From NCBI GenBank assembly GCA_016490735.1, contig JAEMWC010000247.1, forward strand, positions 239,501 through 303,500: a stretch of 64,000 bases of DNA, written 5' to 3'. The translations under genes were made by a program, and so were the position numbers. The notes beneath the pieces are model-generated. The model was not told the origin of the DNA. It did no database searches and saw only the letters and a program-made list of their open reading frames with translations. Of the stretch, positions 44,047-55,842 are shown piece after piece. The DNA is from Pachyseris speciosa (Eukaryota; Cnidaria; Anthozoa; Scleractinia; Pachyseridae). Numbering within the stretch: position 1 is the first letter of the stretch; every line of letters starts with the position of its first letter.

Positions 44047-45930
44047 TTAAATGACCATAATACACTGAAAAGGTCTTCAGAGCTTTATGAATTCACCCAA
44101 GTCCCTTTATTGCTTTATTGATAAGCCTTAAAAATCGATCCGTAGATCAACAACACTTTATTTCAACCCAGAAGTTGAAAAGACGAATTTACAATGCTAC
44201 AACAATTGATAAGGGTGCTGGTTACCTGAAATAACCTGAGAGTTAAAAATGTCAAATAGCCAGTTAAAAAAAATCTTTAATGTTTAGCGGATCAGAGACA
44301 CGAAAACAAACAAACAAACTTAGACAAACTGACACAAGTAGGATGTAAAGAGAGTTAAGTACCAGTAGACTATGTTAGTCCTCGGAAATGCCATTTCCAG
44401 CTTTCTCAGGGGCAAATAAAAGTGATTAAATAGCTGTAAATTTAAGTCAACTCTTGCGTCAAAACGAAAGAATGTGCTAAGACGATCGACATTTATCGAT
44501 GTACATTCGAATATATATTCACAAGTCCATGTTGAATTCAGTTGATTTGACATTAGCAATTTATTCATGCTGAACAAGCTTGCTTTACGTTTCTATACAA
44601 CTTTGTACTTCATTAAAAGCTGAAGAAGCTAATCCTAGCAATAAGCAAACCAAAGCTTATCTTAGCGCTGATGCATCAGGTATGTGTGTGCGTCGGTATG
44701 TTATTTTATATTATGCAGATTCAAACGCTAAATTTGCTGCTATGAGCGACATGCTCTGTTGCTTTCATTGCTTTATCTTATTCTAATTTTTTCACCAGAG
44801 TTTTGTGGTAACTGCAAGTTTTTAGACGTTATAATTAGCGCCTTAATTGTAGGAGAAATAATTACGCATTTGCCACTGAGGAAGAGGCAGCAGCCTCGAA
44901 ACGTTTGGCATTTAAAACTAATTTTTAGCACATTTTCATAAAAAAAAATTAGGGGAGTCGACCGAATCCTCCTCCCCCCGAATTGAACCACCCTTGGATC
45001 CGCAGTCCGCACTAGGCTTTTATTTTTTTTTTTTTTTAACAATTTACAAAAAAAAAAAAAAAAACCCGTCAATTTGTACATGTCTCCATCTTTCAAGAAC
45101 AATGAATCAAAGTCCTGAGCGATGTAAAATATAACTACCCATAGCTTTCATAGACCATATAACTGGATTTCAATTACAAGCATAGAGCTAATCTTCTATC
45201 TTTCTTTCCAAAAAATTCTGAAATAACCTCATTTAAGTCGATTTTCTGATGTCTATGAAGTTATAACACGGATAGCGAGGACTACCTACCAAGTGACATA
45301 GTGCTCCGACTTGAGCCTCTTCATGCTACTAAATCTTTGCTTTAGTTTCTTCTTCCTGCTCTGTCATTATTTCAGTGCCGATGGCAAAGTAACCATCTGT
45401 AATTGAGTTTTTAGCCATGGAAAGCTTAGCAGAGCGAAGGCAGGCCGATCCAAAGGCCATAAAACGAAGCGACCACAACGCGTTCACTCTTTACCATCCC
45501 GCTTGCTTTCTCAACGCTTTTTTCGCGCCTTGTCTGGACCATTCGGCCACCAATGAGTCACGTCGCTCCTCTCCGGAAACCAACATTTGGTGTTGAAAAA
45601 TACCCGTCGGTCTGTTGTTTTATCAACAACACATCAAAGAACCAAGCAAAGTTAAATGCATGAAACTAAACAATTTTTTTTTCCACTGACAAAAAATTAT
45701 ATTTTATGCATTTGCTTTTTATACATTTGTTTCTTCTTTTCTTTTCTTTTTTCGACTTTTTCAGGTAGGCACGTGCGTACGGTGCGTACAGGTAGCTACG
45801 CCCATACCTTGTTAGAACTTTGGTTGTCCGTCACTAACAAACTGAACGGGTTGCATGTGCTCGAGCCGTAGGTGTTTGTCTGCTGATTGTGGAAGATAGC
45901 TGCCTTTGTTCTTTTCATCCCCTTCGTCAG
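44047..45930. other. Upstream region of the CARD gene
   Basis: Contains the minimal hammerhead-like motif (44,871-44,910), T- and A-homopolymers (45,020-45,065) and a CpG-richer stretch at 45,400-45,560 that could hold a promoter. A minus-strand ATG near 45,418 opens 29 codons (MAKNSITDGYFAIGTE), and a GTAGGT donor lies near 45,290; this might be an upstream exon of the CARD gene but is weakly supported. Confidence 0.35.
44871..44910 (+). ncRNA. Minimal type-I hammerhead-like ribozyme motif
   Basis: Stem I TGCCA (44,871-44,875) pairs with TGGCA (44,906-44,910). The core CTGAGGA (variable seventh-position base) is followed by one extra A, then a perfect 5-bp stem II GAGGC/GCCTC with loop AGCA, then GAAA. 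Stem III is two pairs (A-U, C-G), and cleavage would follow the T at 44,905. Very short stem III is known for hammerheads of Penelope-like elements, which may work as dimers. The extra A after the core is non-standard, so activity is uncertain. Confidence 0.5.
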
Positions 45931-46873
45931 TTTCAGTGGCCCATCACTTTAACAATAGAGCTTCGCTCCATGCCGGCAGTCTTCAACTTTTTGACAACTG
46001 TTTTCCGGCCGCTATGGTTGGAAAAGACCTTCGACGACTCCTCAAGTGACGTATTTTTCACGATTGACTTCATCATCTGGTTGATTCTGTTCACTACCAT
46101 CTGTTGCCGCTTGTACCAAACTTGTGAAGATTGATCTTTTACGCAGGAGAGGTAAAGTAAACCGGTTGTGCGTAGCTCGGTAGGACGACGCCAAAGGAAC
46201 TCTTTGAAAATTGCAACGGGGAACCTGTCATCTCCAATGGAAAACATCTTTAGCGTGTTTTAGTTCGGTTGTCAATGAATTCAATTCATGTTGTTTATGT
46301 CTAGGCAGAAACGGAAATCTTGAACGGCCACCCTGTGATGCTCTTGACGACCTCTGAGGCCAAAATATTGAGTGAGGAGCCACCAAACTGTTTGTGTGAG
46401 GACCTGTGGAGTTCCTTTTTTAAAGCGTGCTGCTTCGTCACAGCTCATTTTCCTCACTGTTTAGCAGACTTCGGGACTTGTTCGGCCGCTTGCCTTAACT
46501 GAACTTGTTGTCGCAGTAACCGAGCTTTACCTTTAAGGACATGCTTTGAGCTTTTAAACTCCCGGTCTCTAATTATGGAGTGTTAACAACCTTTCTCTGT
46601 TAGATACTGATCCATTGCAGTGGCCATTTATGCGAAAACTGTCAGGTTCGTAGTCTTGCCCGTCGTTTTTACAAAATGCCGCGTAAAACGCCTCGATGGT
46701 TTTGTTGAGAGCCTCCGGCTGAAAGGTTTTAATAATTATGTCGTGGCCCTTTGTGCTGCCAGCGATCTCCAAGTTTTGAGCCAGTTCTTTGTTGTTATCA
46801 GAGTTTTGGTTTTTGTATTTTCCTTTAAGCTGTCAATTAAAATGGTGTTGCTTTCTTCAAATCTGGTCGCCAT
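45931..46873 (-). pseudogene. Crypton-like tyrosine recombinase relic
   Basis: Minus strand from ATG at 46,873: MATRFEESNTILIDSLKENT, then a frameshift into FQPEALNKTIEAFYAAFCKN and DGQDYEPDSF, and at 46,247-45,933 NRINQMMKSIV and NHSGRKTVVKKLKTAGMERS followed by IVKVMGH and a stop. The H-x-x-R (HSGR) and G-H motifs match the C-terminal catalytic region of Crypton-type recombinases and domesticated DUF3504 proteins. Several frameshifts show it is dead. Confidence 0.6.
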
Positions 46874-47652
46874 TTTGTTTCGAGACAGCTAATTTGCAAC
46901 TTTGTGTATACCAGTCAATCATTTTTAATTTCATCTTTGTTACCCTAATTTCAACTCAATTTCACGTTTCTGCACTACAGTTAGGATAAATTGACAAGCT
47001 CTTAACCAATCAGATTGCAGAAATGTTTGCATGTATATTATTCGATCTGAAATCATACGTGTTATTTCAAAGCGCGCGAGTTCGACTTGAAATCACAAAT
47101 GGGTTTCTGGAAAACCCGAATAGCGAATATTGAATAGCAAACAGCGAACAGCGAACAGCGAATAGTAAGAATAGTACGAATAGTGTGAATAGTCTGGAAT
47201 AGTGCGAATGGTAGCGAACAGTCGCGAATACAGTGGCAAATTGGGAGGGAGGGAGGGAGGCAGGCGGGGGGGGGGGGTGGGGTGGGGAGGGGGGGTAACG
47301 AATAGCACCCATTACCTCGAATAATATTGGATTTAGGTTGATTGGACCATGCGAACAAGCGACCCACCTTATATGGAAAGTACTTTATATTCAAATATGG
47401 CAGCGAGAAATCAGCATGATGGCATTTAATTTCGGTTTTGAAACACTGAATCACTTCAACGCTTGTCTAGCAGATCAGGTGATGGTAATGCTGGATCAGG
47501 TACGTGCACGAGGACTCTAAAGTATCCCAGGAAGACATGAAGTCATTGCTTACCTCCATTGTTGACTCGTAAGTCACGTTGATCTTCTTTCCCTGGATAA
47601 GTTAGATCCCGGCTAGCCAGCGCCTAACATGGACGAAACTGAACCTCGGTTA
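46874..47652. other. Low-complexity spacer with G-rich tract
   Basis: 47,105-47,235 is an irregular GCGAATAGT minisatellite. 47,245-47,297 is a plus-strand G-run tract with more than six GGG groups, a strong G-quadruplex candidate. Long proline-rich minus-strand frames here are only its antisense. Confidence 0.7.
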
Positions 47653-48046
47653 AGGATACTTCATCAATTAATGTGATCAAGTAAGCTGAAGCCACTCAAA
47701 AGGCACTAAGGCCACAAGGTAGCGGGCATTACCCCCTAAAATCTACCAAAGCAAAGATTGAGCCCAAGCATTAGCATCCATGGACAGCTGTTTCGGCCGT
47801 GTTAGGCCTCATCAGCATGGCAGAGCTAATGCTCAGGCTCAAGTACCCACATATCAATAAAGCAAGCAATGAAAACGCAAAGCTTGTGGGATGTGGCTGG
47901 AGTAACAAGGATACTTCACAAATTAATGTGAGCAAGTAAGATGAAGCCACTCAAAAGGCACTAAGGCCACAAGGTAGCGGGCATTACCCTCCTAAAATCT
48001 ACCAAAGCAAAGATTGAGCCCAAACATTAGCAACCATGAACAGCTG
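47653..48046. repeat. Hammerhead satellite array, left block
   Basis: About one and a half ~255-bp units beginning AAGGATACTTCATCAATTAA. The first ribozyme is complete (47,758-47,842). The second is cut at 48,046 right after CAGCTG by the left Tx1-like LINE. Confidence 0.85.
47758..47842 (-). ncRNA. Hammerhead ribozyme, type I, satellite unit 1 (intact core)
   Basis: Minus strand, 5' to 3': stem I outer arm TTGAGCC and AGCATTAGC, inner CATG; CTGATGA; stem II GGCC / GGCC with a six-base TAACAC loop; GAAA; palindromic short stem III CAGCTG; cleavage triplet GTC; then CATGG and GCTAATGCT closing stem I. All conserved core positions are present and the cleavage site is the preferred GTC. Architecture follows the hammerheads of animal satellite DNA and retrozymes. 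The tiny palindromic stem III suggests best activity as a dimer. Confidence 0.85.
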
Positions 48047-48489
48047 TTTTTTTTTTTTTTTTAATTCACAGAACGGCCAAAGGGTCGTTGATAAAAAGAG
48101 CAAATACAATACAATATGACGACGAACGCAAAAAGAAAAGCACTCATTACAAAAGATCAAGTTAAAAATGACAACTGCATGATTAGTACACCAATTAAAG
48201 CAATCGAGGACATCACTAATTAAAGGACATCACTAATACGTGTTAAAAGAAAAATTGCCTGAAACCTTACAAGAATATGCCCTGAGAGAGGAAGGAGGAT
48301 TACAACCTACAAATTAAAGACAATCTCGTTATCTGCATCGACAGAGCAAATAATATTATTAGCGGACCAAAAAAACCTAACTCTGTCAAAAGCATCACAG
48401 CGGATACGCAATTTGACATCTTTAATAATCATATCAATGATGGCGCGAGAATCTAAAACGTTATTTCGGAAAGTCGCTAGGTTTCGGGT

Positions 48490-50520
48490 TCACCAAACAA
48501 AAAACAAGATCGAAGCAACTAAATAGTGAAAGATAGGAAGAGTAGTGGAAGACGGAGCATCAGAGAGAGGAAAGAGAACAGAAGAAAAGGATAACACAAA
48601 AGGAGAGCCCCGAAGACGAGAGAGAAAGGGAACGAAATAATTCCAGACCCGGATCACTCTAGGACAGGAAACAAAACAGTATAAACAATATAACCCCCCA
48701 GTATAAACAATATAACCCCAGGATTTAAAAATGGACCTGACACGAACTGCATTGTGCAACAGAAGCCATTAGACATCATTTTTGCGATTTTCAATTAACT
48801 TAAGGGGCGATTTGCGCCAAACCGAGGTCCACCGCTCTATGAGACGCACCCAGCGACAAAAGGAAGGACCAAACCCAAATTTAGAAAGAGTGCGCACAAG
48901 AAAACCATGGTCAACGCGATCAAAAGCTTTCTCCTGGTCTAGCGTAACAAGAATGCCAGTTTCATCAGTTTTGTCAATCATATCGCGTGTATCACGGATT
49001 AACTGTAAGTTAGAATAAATCGATCTTCCCACTACGCCGCACGTTTGATCGTGTTTTGACCGGTTTTAAACGCTCTGTGATTACCTTGGATGCCAGTTTA
49101 TAATCTGTGTTTAGGAGAGATATTGGACGCCAATTTTCCGGCATTCGCCTATCATACGTTTCGTACAGCAAGCGCAAGAGGCCCTCACGCTGGCTGTCAG
49201 CTAGGACCCCCAAACGATTTTTTCGTTAAGAGCTAAAACGAGAATGTCGCCCAAATCATCCCAGAAAGACAGATAAAATTCAGACGGAAGACCATCAGAC
49301 CTAGGCGATTTACCAGTCTGAAGGCCTTTCAGGGCAGAAAAAAACTCATCTTCCGTTATTTTACCCTCACAGCTTTCGCGTTCAAGGTCCGTTAATAAAA
49401 ATTCAAGGTCGTCAATTATTTCAGCTTCAATCTGTGCGTCAAGGTCATCTTTGGTGAAAAGATTTTTATAAAAATTGACAAGAATAGATTCAACATCAGA
49501 CTGTGACGTTTTCTCCACACCATTTGAATCGAAGAGACAATCAAACGAATTCTTGTCAGCTCACTTTTGCTCGAGCCGAAAGAAATGCCGAGTTGGTTTT
49601 TCACCTTCCTTGATCCATTTGGCACGTGAGCGAATTTTCGCGCCCTCCGCCTTCCGTAATAGGAGGGACGAAAGGGCACTTTCGAGGTCTCTTATTTCCG
49701 AAGACATAGAATGGTCACCTTGTGAAAAGGCATGCTTGGCCCAGATTAAACGTTTAGTCAAGCGATTACGTTCGAGATTGGCAGTTTTACGCTTACGATA
49801 AGAAAAACCAATGCATGCGTTGCGGATAACAAGTTTTAAACTATCCCACCATTTCCCCAGAGAACAGAAATCAGCAATACGACCCTTGTGAGTATTAATG
49901 AGCGCCGACAATTCACGCTTAAAGTCTACATCAGACAAAAGGGCAGTGTTAAATTTCCAAATACTGTTTCGAGGACCAGGGCGATTATCAACAGACAGAT
50001 TTAAAACAACAAAATCATGGTCCGAAAAAGGACACGATAAAACTTTGTTTAAGCAAACGTATTTCACTAAATTTTGAGAAACCAAAAAACGATCAAGGGG
50101 CGATGCCTGAGAACTGTTAGCCCAAGTAAAAGAAATTCCACGACGATTTTGTTTACGCCAAATGTCAACAAGTGAGCAATCAGACATGAAATTACGAAGA
50201 ACACGTTTATCAGGCAGATGATTTTCAGAGCAATGCAAGCGATCAAGAACATTATCAATACAATTAAAATCGCCAGCGATCAAACGAACAGGAGAAAGAA
50301 AATAGGAATGTCATCCTTCGAAGAAGGCCCTGCGGTCAGAAACGGTATTTGGAGCGTAAATGTTTACAATATTAAATTTGTGTGACCCCAAAAGCACCAA
50401 TGCACTAATAACTCTGCCATCAGAATCAAAAACATATCGAGAAATCCTGCCCTGGAATCTAGGAGAGACAAGCAAGCCAACACCGGCTGACCGGCCACTC
50501 CTGTAATAAGACAATATCAA
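48490..50520 (-). pseudogene. ORF2 of left Tx1-like LINE (frameshifted, RT deleted)
   Basis: The endonuclease region (50,283 inward) retains GDFNCIDN and SDHDF. The linker and start of RT (LPSEFY, ENWRPISLLNTDYKLASKV) follow, then a deletion removes motifs downstream of KAFDRVDHGF. The C-terminal region ends SILFFVW. Confidence 0.7.
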
Positions 50521-50608
50521 AATCAGCCCAAGACAATTCGTTTAAGGCTCACATCTAGCGAGGGTAATTAACCCCGAGCATTTAAGGTGTCAACTTTTAG
50601 CATTGGCG

Positions 50609-52142
50609 CTAATGGCGACCCCTCCTCCTCCTTCGCGCTCTTACCCACTCAGACGCATCATCAGAGTCAGATTCAGAGTTATTGCTGTGATCTCGCTGAC
50701 TGGTTCTTGATTTTTGACGGCTATCATCCCTATAGTAATCCAGCTCGCGACGGCGTTCGCGATCCCGATCGCGGTCCTGCGTCGAAGCACGGTCGTACTC
50801 ACGGTCCCGGTGTCCATCGTGTTCACGATCATACTCACGGGACTCGCGTGGACGATCGCGAACCCGCTCACTGTCCAACGATGCATCAGCATTTTTTCGA
50901 TAGTTTCTTTTACGATCTTCCTTCTGATCATCCTTCCTCTTTTCTTCTTCCTTCCTCCTGTCCTCTTGCTTCCTTTCCTCTCTCTTCCTCTCCCTCTCAC
51001 TCTTCTCGGGTGCTACCGTCGCACTATTCATCTTAGGGGAAGTTCGCTGAGCCTTTTTACCACTGGAATTCAATTGAGTAGATGCCCCACCCGAAGCGAT
51101 CCCCGCAGCGCGAATAGCCTCGACTTGTTCCGGCGAACGCGAGGCCACATTCGCGTACGAGGGCGACGCGACCGGTTGGGAAGTAACAGGCGGGAAGTTA
51201 CGGACTTCGCAACATCAGCATATGATGAATTAGAAGGCTGAACGTCAATGTTTGCACTGTACAACAAGAATGGACAATTTAGGGCGGGATGCTCATTCGA
51301 ACAGCAAATACAACACCGAGTGGACTCCTCGCAATCCTCCATGCGGTGTCCAGGTTTCTCGCAAATGAAACAACGAACAGAGGAACAACTTGCGGCCAAA
51401 CGGTAAGAGTCCCCGCAACGACGACAGGTCTTCGGTTGACCTGGATACCAGAAACGAATGAACTCGCCTGCAAAAAAAAAAAACAGTGGACGGGATGTCC
51501 ATCTGAAGGCGCATTCGAGCAGTACGAATCCCATTAAAAATAGAAGACGCAACTCTATCTCGGCGAAAAGAAAAAACCTTTCCGTACGCCGAAAGCCGCC
51601 CAATTAAAATCGTATCCGGCAATTCGGTCGGAGCTTCGAAAACTTTAACAAGTACCACTTTCCTTTCACAATCCCCCAAGAAAACTTGGCAACCATTGAT
51701 ACAAACAACTTGAAGGCCGAGGGCAACATTTTTAGCGTCACTAGATTCAAAGGACACAATCAACGTGTTGTTTGAAGCGCGGCGCTGTATTGAATTAATC
51801 TTGTCAATGTCCAGGCCCGCTTTGTCAATCCCTTCAAGAATGTCTTGGCTAGGGCAGAGGGTGTCTATTGTGAAGGACACAGATAACTCCTTCTTCAGAC
51901 GTACACCAGTTTTTCCAAACGACCACGTGTTGCCGGGACTTTAGTAAAACGAGCCCCTCTCGCATATAAATCCTGCAAAACACTCGGTGCAGGAACGAAA
52001 TCTTGTCGATCCTCAGCCTCTGGGGACTTGGACCCCTGGGAAGTATTATTTTCCTCGGAAAACAAGACCGGCGTTTCGACGACAACATCACCCTCCGCAT
52101 TCTCATCCGTTTTCGCATTCTCATCCGGTTAATTCTCGTCAC
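50609..52142 (-). pseudogene. ORF1 of left Tx1-like LINE (frameshifted)
   Basis: Order from the 5' end: acidic N-terminus, a nucleic-acid-binding domain-like segment (SFTIDTLCPSQDILEG to GRLSAYGKV), three CCHC knuckles, then EKSERERKREERKQEDRRKE and RD/RE dipeptides resembling the U1-70K low-complexity tail. ORF1 proteins coat the element RNA. Frames shift near 51,880, 51,600 and 51,150. Confidence 0.7.
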
Positions 52143-52152
52143 CTTTGGTCAT

Positions 52153-55100
52153 ACCGCCGAATAAATGGAACTGGGCTTCGAACATCACGAACTTCACTAA
52201 TTCAGCTCCTTCTTCTCCTATCAGGCGATATCGAAACTTGCCCTGGTCCGAGCGACAGATGTGGCTTGTGTCTAAGAGCTCTGAAGAAAAACCAAAGCAG
52301 GATGTCTTGCTCGCAGTGTCATTTGAAGTTTCACCTGAAATGCTTCTGCCCTGATGACAGCGGAGTCAAGTGTAATTCTTGTCTTTTTAACAACAATAAC
52401 ACCCAAGATGGAGCTAATCAAGATCAACAAGAAAATGTCCATCGATATGACATCCCTGAACTTAGCGAACTTGTCTCTAAAAAGGGCCTTAAGATTCTGC
52501 ATCAGGCCTGCTGGCAAACAAAAGTATCATCTGCCAAATCCTGGATGGCTTTAGGAATGTACACATTTTCTCGGTCAGTGAAACACATTTATCCTCTGAA
52601 AGCGAAGCCGAGGTCCAGATTGAAGGTTACACATTTATTGCAAAGTCAAGGGCTTCTGGTCAAGGTGGAGGTGTTGGTGTTTATATTTCTTCATCTATTC
52701 CCTTTCAAAGACGAATGGATCTCGAACAAGAGGATATTGAATGCATCTGGATTGAAATATTATTTCCTAAAACCAAAGGCTTTCTAGTTGGAATTATTTA
52801 CCGCCCTCCGGATTCTTCTAGACATCTCTGCGCGGATTTCAATTGCAAATTCGAATCCATGCTTTCGTTAGTATCAGCTGAAAACAAAGAATGTATTCTC
52901 TCAGGTGACATTAACTGTAACTATTTGGTGTCCTCGGATCACAAAGAAATTAAATCCATTCTCACCTACTTTGGTCTGAAACAACTCGTTAGCAACCCCA
53001 CGAGAATTACGCGCGAGTCCAAGACCCTAATTGATGTTATTTGTAGCAATGTACCTCATAACATCTCTTCGGTGAAAGTAATCCCAGCTGGCTTGAGCGA
53101 TCATGAACTCATTGGATGTGTTCGCAAGCTGAACAATGTTAAGTTCAATCCGCGAATCATTACTTGCCGAAATTTTGCTAACTATGACCCTAAGCTATTT
53201 TGCGAAGAGTTAAATTCTGCGAATCTTGAGGACGTTTATTCATCTATCAGCGTAAATGAGGCATGGGCCTCTTTACGAGACATTCTCCAACGGTGTATTA
53301 ACAAACATGCTCCCCTTATTTCGAAGAAAGTCAAAGGCCGACTATGTCCTTGGTTGACTCCAGATGTCAGAAAAGAGATGATTCTCAGGGATGGTTTGCT
53401 CAGGAAAGCCCGCCGAACTAATCAGGAAATCGATTGGTCTTCTTATAAACGCCAACGTAACAGAGTATCTGGCCTTGTTAAAAAATGTAAAAGCAGATAT
53501 AATCGAGATCTTCTTAAAGATTGTGCGGACTCTCCAGATAAATTTTGGGCAGCCATCAAGAAACTCTATCCTACCAAGTTGCCTTCTCAACAAGGTTCGG
53601 CATTTGTGATAAATGGATCAAAGTCAACTGACAAAAGCTTCATTGCAAACAGTTTTTGCGAATATTTCAGTACCGTTGCCAGAAATCTGAAAAGCAAATC
53701 AATTTTGCTTCGTGACTTTGTCTGGAGCAAACCTGCTGAAGAGAATCTTCCCAATCAAGTTACGGAAAGTCAATTTACTTTTAAAGCTGTGAAAGAGTTA
53801 GAAATTCTTAAGGAGCTAAAAAATCTTAAGCGGAAAAAAGCGTCTGGACTGGATAATTTCCCCCCGGGATTGCTCAAAGATGCTGCTCCTGTTTTAACTA
53901 AGCCTCTGACATTTATCATCAATTTATCTCTTGAAACTGGAGTTGTACCTAGCGAGTGGAAAGTGGCTAAGGTGATCCCCCTCTACAAATCTGGGTCTCT
54001 GACTGAGATTGACAATTACAGACCTATCTCAATTCTCCCTACTTTGTCAAAGATCTTGGAGAAAATAGTGTACAAGCAACTGATGGCTCATCTAGAACGT
54101 CATAGTCTACTTTTTGAGTACCAATTTGGTTTCCGTTCGAACCGCTCAACGGAACTAGCTGTTACTTACTTCACTGATCTCATTAGAAAGGAGGCCGACA
54201 ATGGAAAGGCAACAGGAGCAGTTTTCATTGACTTATCAAAGGCATTCGATACCATCAGTCATTCTGTTCTATTAAGTAAACTGTCCCGTTATGGCGTTTA
54301 CAATATGGAACTACAATGGTTTACGGATTATTTATTTCTCCGCAAGCAGATCGTTCAATTTAATGGTGTCCGTTCTGAACCAAATCCAATTAACACTGGA
54401 GTTTCTCAAGGAAGTATTCTTGGGCCTCTCCTTTTTCTCATCTTCTTTAATGATGTCCATAGTCCTCTTCGTAATTGTAGGATAATTACTTATGCTGATG
54501 ATACAGTGATTTTTACATCCTCAAGTGATATCGATGTGTTACAAAGCAGCCTTTCCCAGGACTTAGATAATCTCTCTAACTGGTTTCGTGATAATGAACT
54601 TATCCTTAATCTGAAGAAGGGTAAATCCGAGGTGATGCTGTTTGGTACCGGAAAACGGTTAAACTTGTTTCAAGGCTGTCAAGTCAAGCTATCGGTCAAT
54701 GATTCTCCCATCAACACCACTACATGTTATAAATACCTCGGCGTGCATCTGGACCCAACACTTACTTTTGAAACGCATTTTCAAAAAATGTACAAGAAGG
54801 CAGCAGGAAGAGTGAACCTCTTACGGCGCATCCGTTCCAGCATTGATACTCTTAGTGCCCAACGAATTTATCAATCGATGATTATGCCAATATTTACGTA
54901 TTGCGGTTATAATAGTGTTGGATGGTCAGAGTCCCGCAAACGCATGATCCGCTCCATTGAGACCCGAAGCCTCGAAATTATTTCTCCAAAATGCAGTCCG
55001 CAGAACTGTGATCTTCGATTTTTAACAATTGACAACTTTTTACAAAAGAGAGTGTGCTGTTTTGTATTTGACTGCCTTAATGGAACTGCATGTTATCCAT

Positions 55101-55470
55101 TTAAAGATTACTTTCAACGATTACATCATAACGCTTTAAACACTAGAAACAATGGGAAAACAGTAAAACTACCAAAGGTCAAACTGGATTTTGCGCGCCG
55201 TAGTTTTTATTTTTTAGGTGCTTCGATTTTTAATTCATTGCCGTTAAGTTTAAGAAACATTAATTCTAGAGTTTTATTTAGGAAAGCCTTGGATGATCAT
55301 TACTTGTAATTTCTATGATAGTTTTTTATGTATTTTTAGCTTAGTGCATTTTTAGTTTTTAATTCTTAGTCAGCAGGACCCCGCTGATAACAGTACTTTG
55401 TACCGAAGGGTTATCCTGGGTAAATATTCCATTTATTATTATTATTAAATATTCCATTTATTATTATTTT
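52153..55470 (+). mobile_element. CR1/L2-like LINE inserted in the left Tx1-like LINE
   Basis: The insertion is bounded by TTTGGTCAT (ending 52,152) and TTTTGTCAT (ending 55,475); the uninterrupted right Tx1-like copy has a single TTTTGTCAT near 62,865. The element is 5'-truncated just inside ORF2 and ends with GGTTATCCTGGGTAAATATT and an ATTATT tail. It is the youngest-looking protein-coding element here. Confidence 0.8.
52157..55309 (+). pseudogene. CR1/L2-like ORF2: PHD finger, endonuclease, reverse transcriptase
   Basis: The N-terminal part (52,157-52,510) encodes LLLLLSGDIETCPGP and a PHD-type zinc finger (CGLCLRALKKNQSRMSC, CHLKFHLKC, CNSC). A small deletion near KILHQ (about 52,506) shifts frame. 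From GLLANKSIICQILDG onward the frame stays open to TAA at 55,307-55,309. Endonuclease motifs SETHL, GDINCN and LSDHEL and RT motifs FGFRSNRST, FIDLSKAFDT, VSQGSILGPLL and YADDTVIF are intact. Only the one frameshift and the missing 5' end separate it from a normal ORF2. Confidence 0.85.
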
Positions 55471-55752
55471 GTCATGCTGACAACTTGGTGGGTTAAGATG
55501 CTGCTATGTGGTCCAATCAGCAGTTATTCCAACTTGTTAGGCCTCATCAGCATGGCATAGCTCATGCTCAGGCTCAAGTACCCACATATCAATAAAACAA
55601 GCAATGAAAACGTAAAACTTGTGGGATGTGGCTGGAGTGACAAGCATACTTCACAAATTAATGTGATCAAGTAAGATGAAGCCACTCAAAAGGCACTAAG
55701 GCCACAAGGTAGCGGGCATTACCCCCTAAAATCTACCAAAGCAAAGATTGAG

Positions 55753-55842
55753 CCCAAGCATTAGCAACCATGACCAGCTGTTTCGACCTTGTTAGGCCTC
55801 ATTAGCATGGCAGAGCTAATGCTCAGGCTCAAGTACCCACAT
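55753..55842 (-). ncRNA. Hammerhead satellite unit, inactive subtype (CTAATGA)
   Basis: The minus-strand core reads CTAATGA, changing the invariant G5 to A, and stem II is imperfect (GGCC against GGTC). The same defect is in units at 56,031, 56,616 and 57,126. Stem I arms are kept. Confidence 0.75.

Larger units (their letters stand above)
48047..52152 (-). mobile_element. L1/Tx1-like LINE, left copy (degenerate; continues 55,471-55,530)
   Basis: Minus strand. The 3' end is a 16-base T run (A tail) at 48,047. ORF1 pieces (52,142-50,609) include three CCHC zinc knuckles (CRRCGDSYRLAASC, CFICEKPGHRMEDC, CICCSNEHPALNC) and an Arg-Asp/Glu-rich tail. ORF2 pieces include the endonuclease (AGDFNCIDNVLDR, SDHDFVVL) and reverse-transcriptase fragments. 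About 1.05 kb of ORF2, matching 58,445-59,495 of the right copy, is deleted near 48,870. Many frameshifts. A CR1/L2-like LINE sits in its 5' end. Confidence 0.8.

Noticed and set aside
47062..47454. Proline-rich minus-strand proteins
   Set aside because: They arise from the complement of the G-run tract and minisatellite.
50714..51241. Long plus-strand hydrophobic proteins here and at 61,432-61,962
   Set aside because: They are antisense shadows of the RD/RE-rich ORF1 tail, whose codon pattern forces open frames on the other strand.
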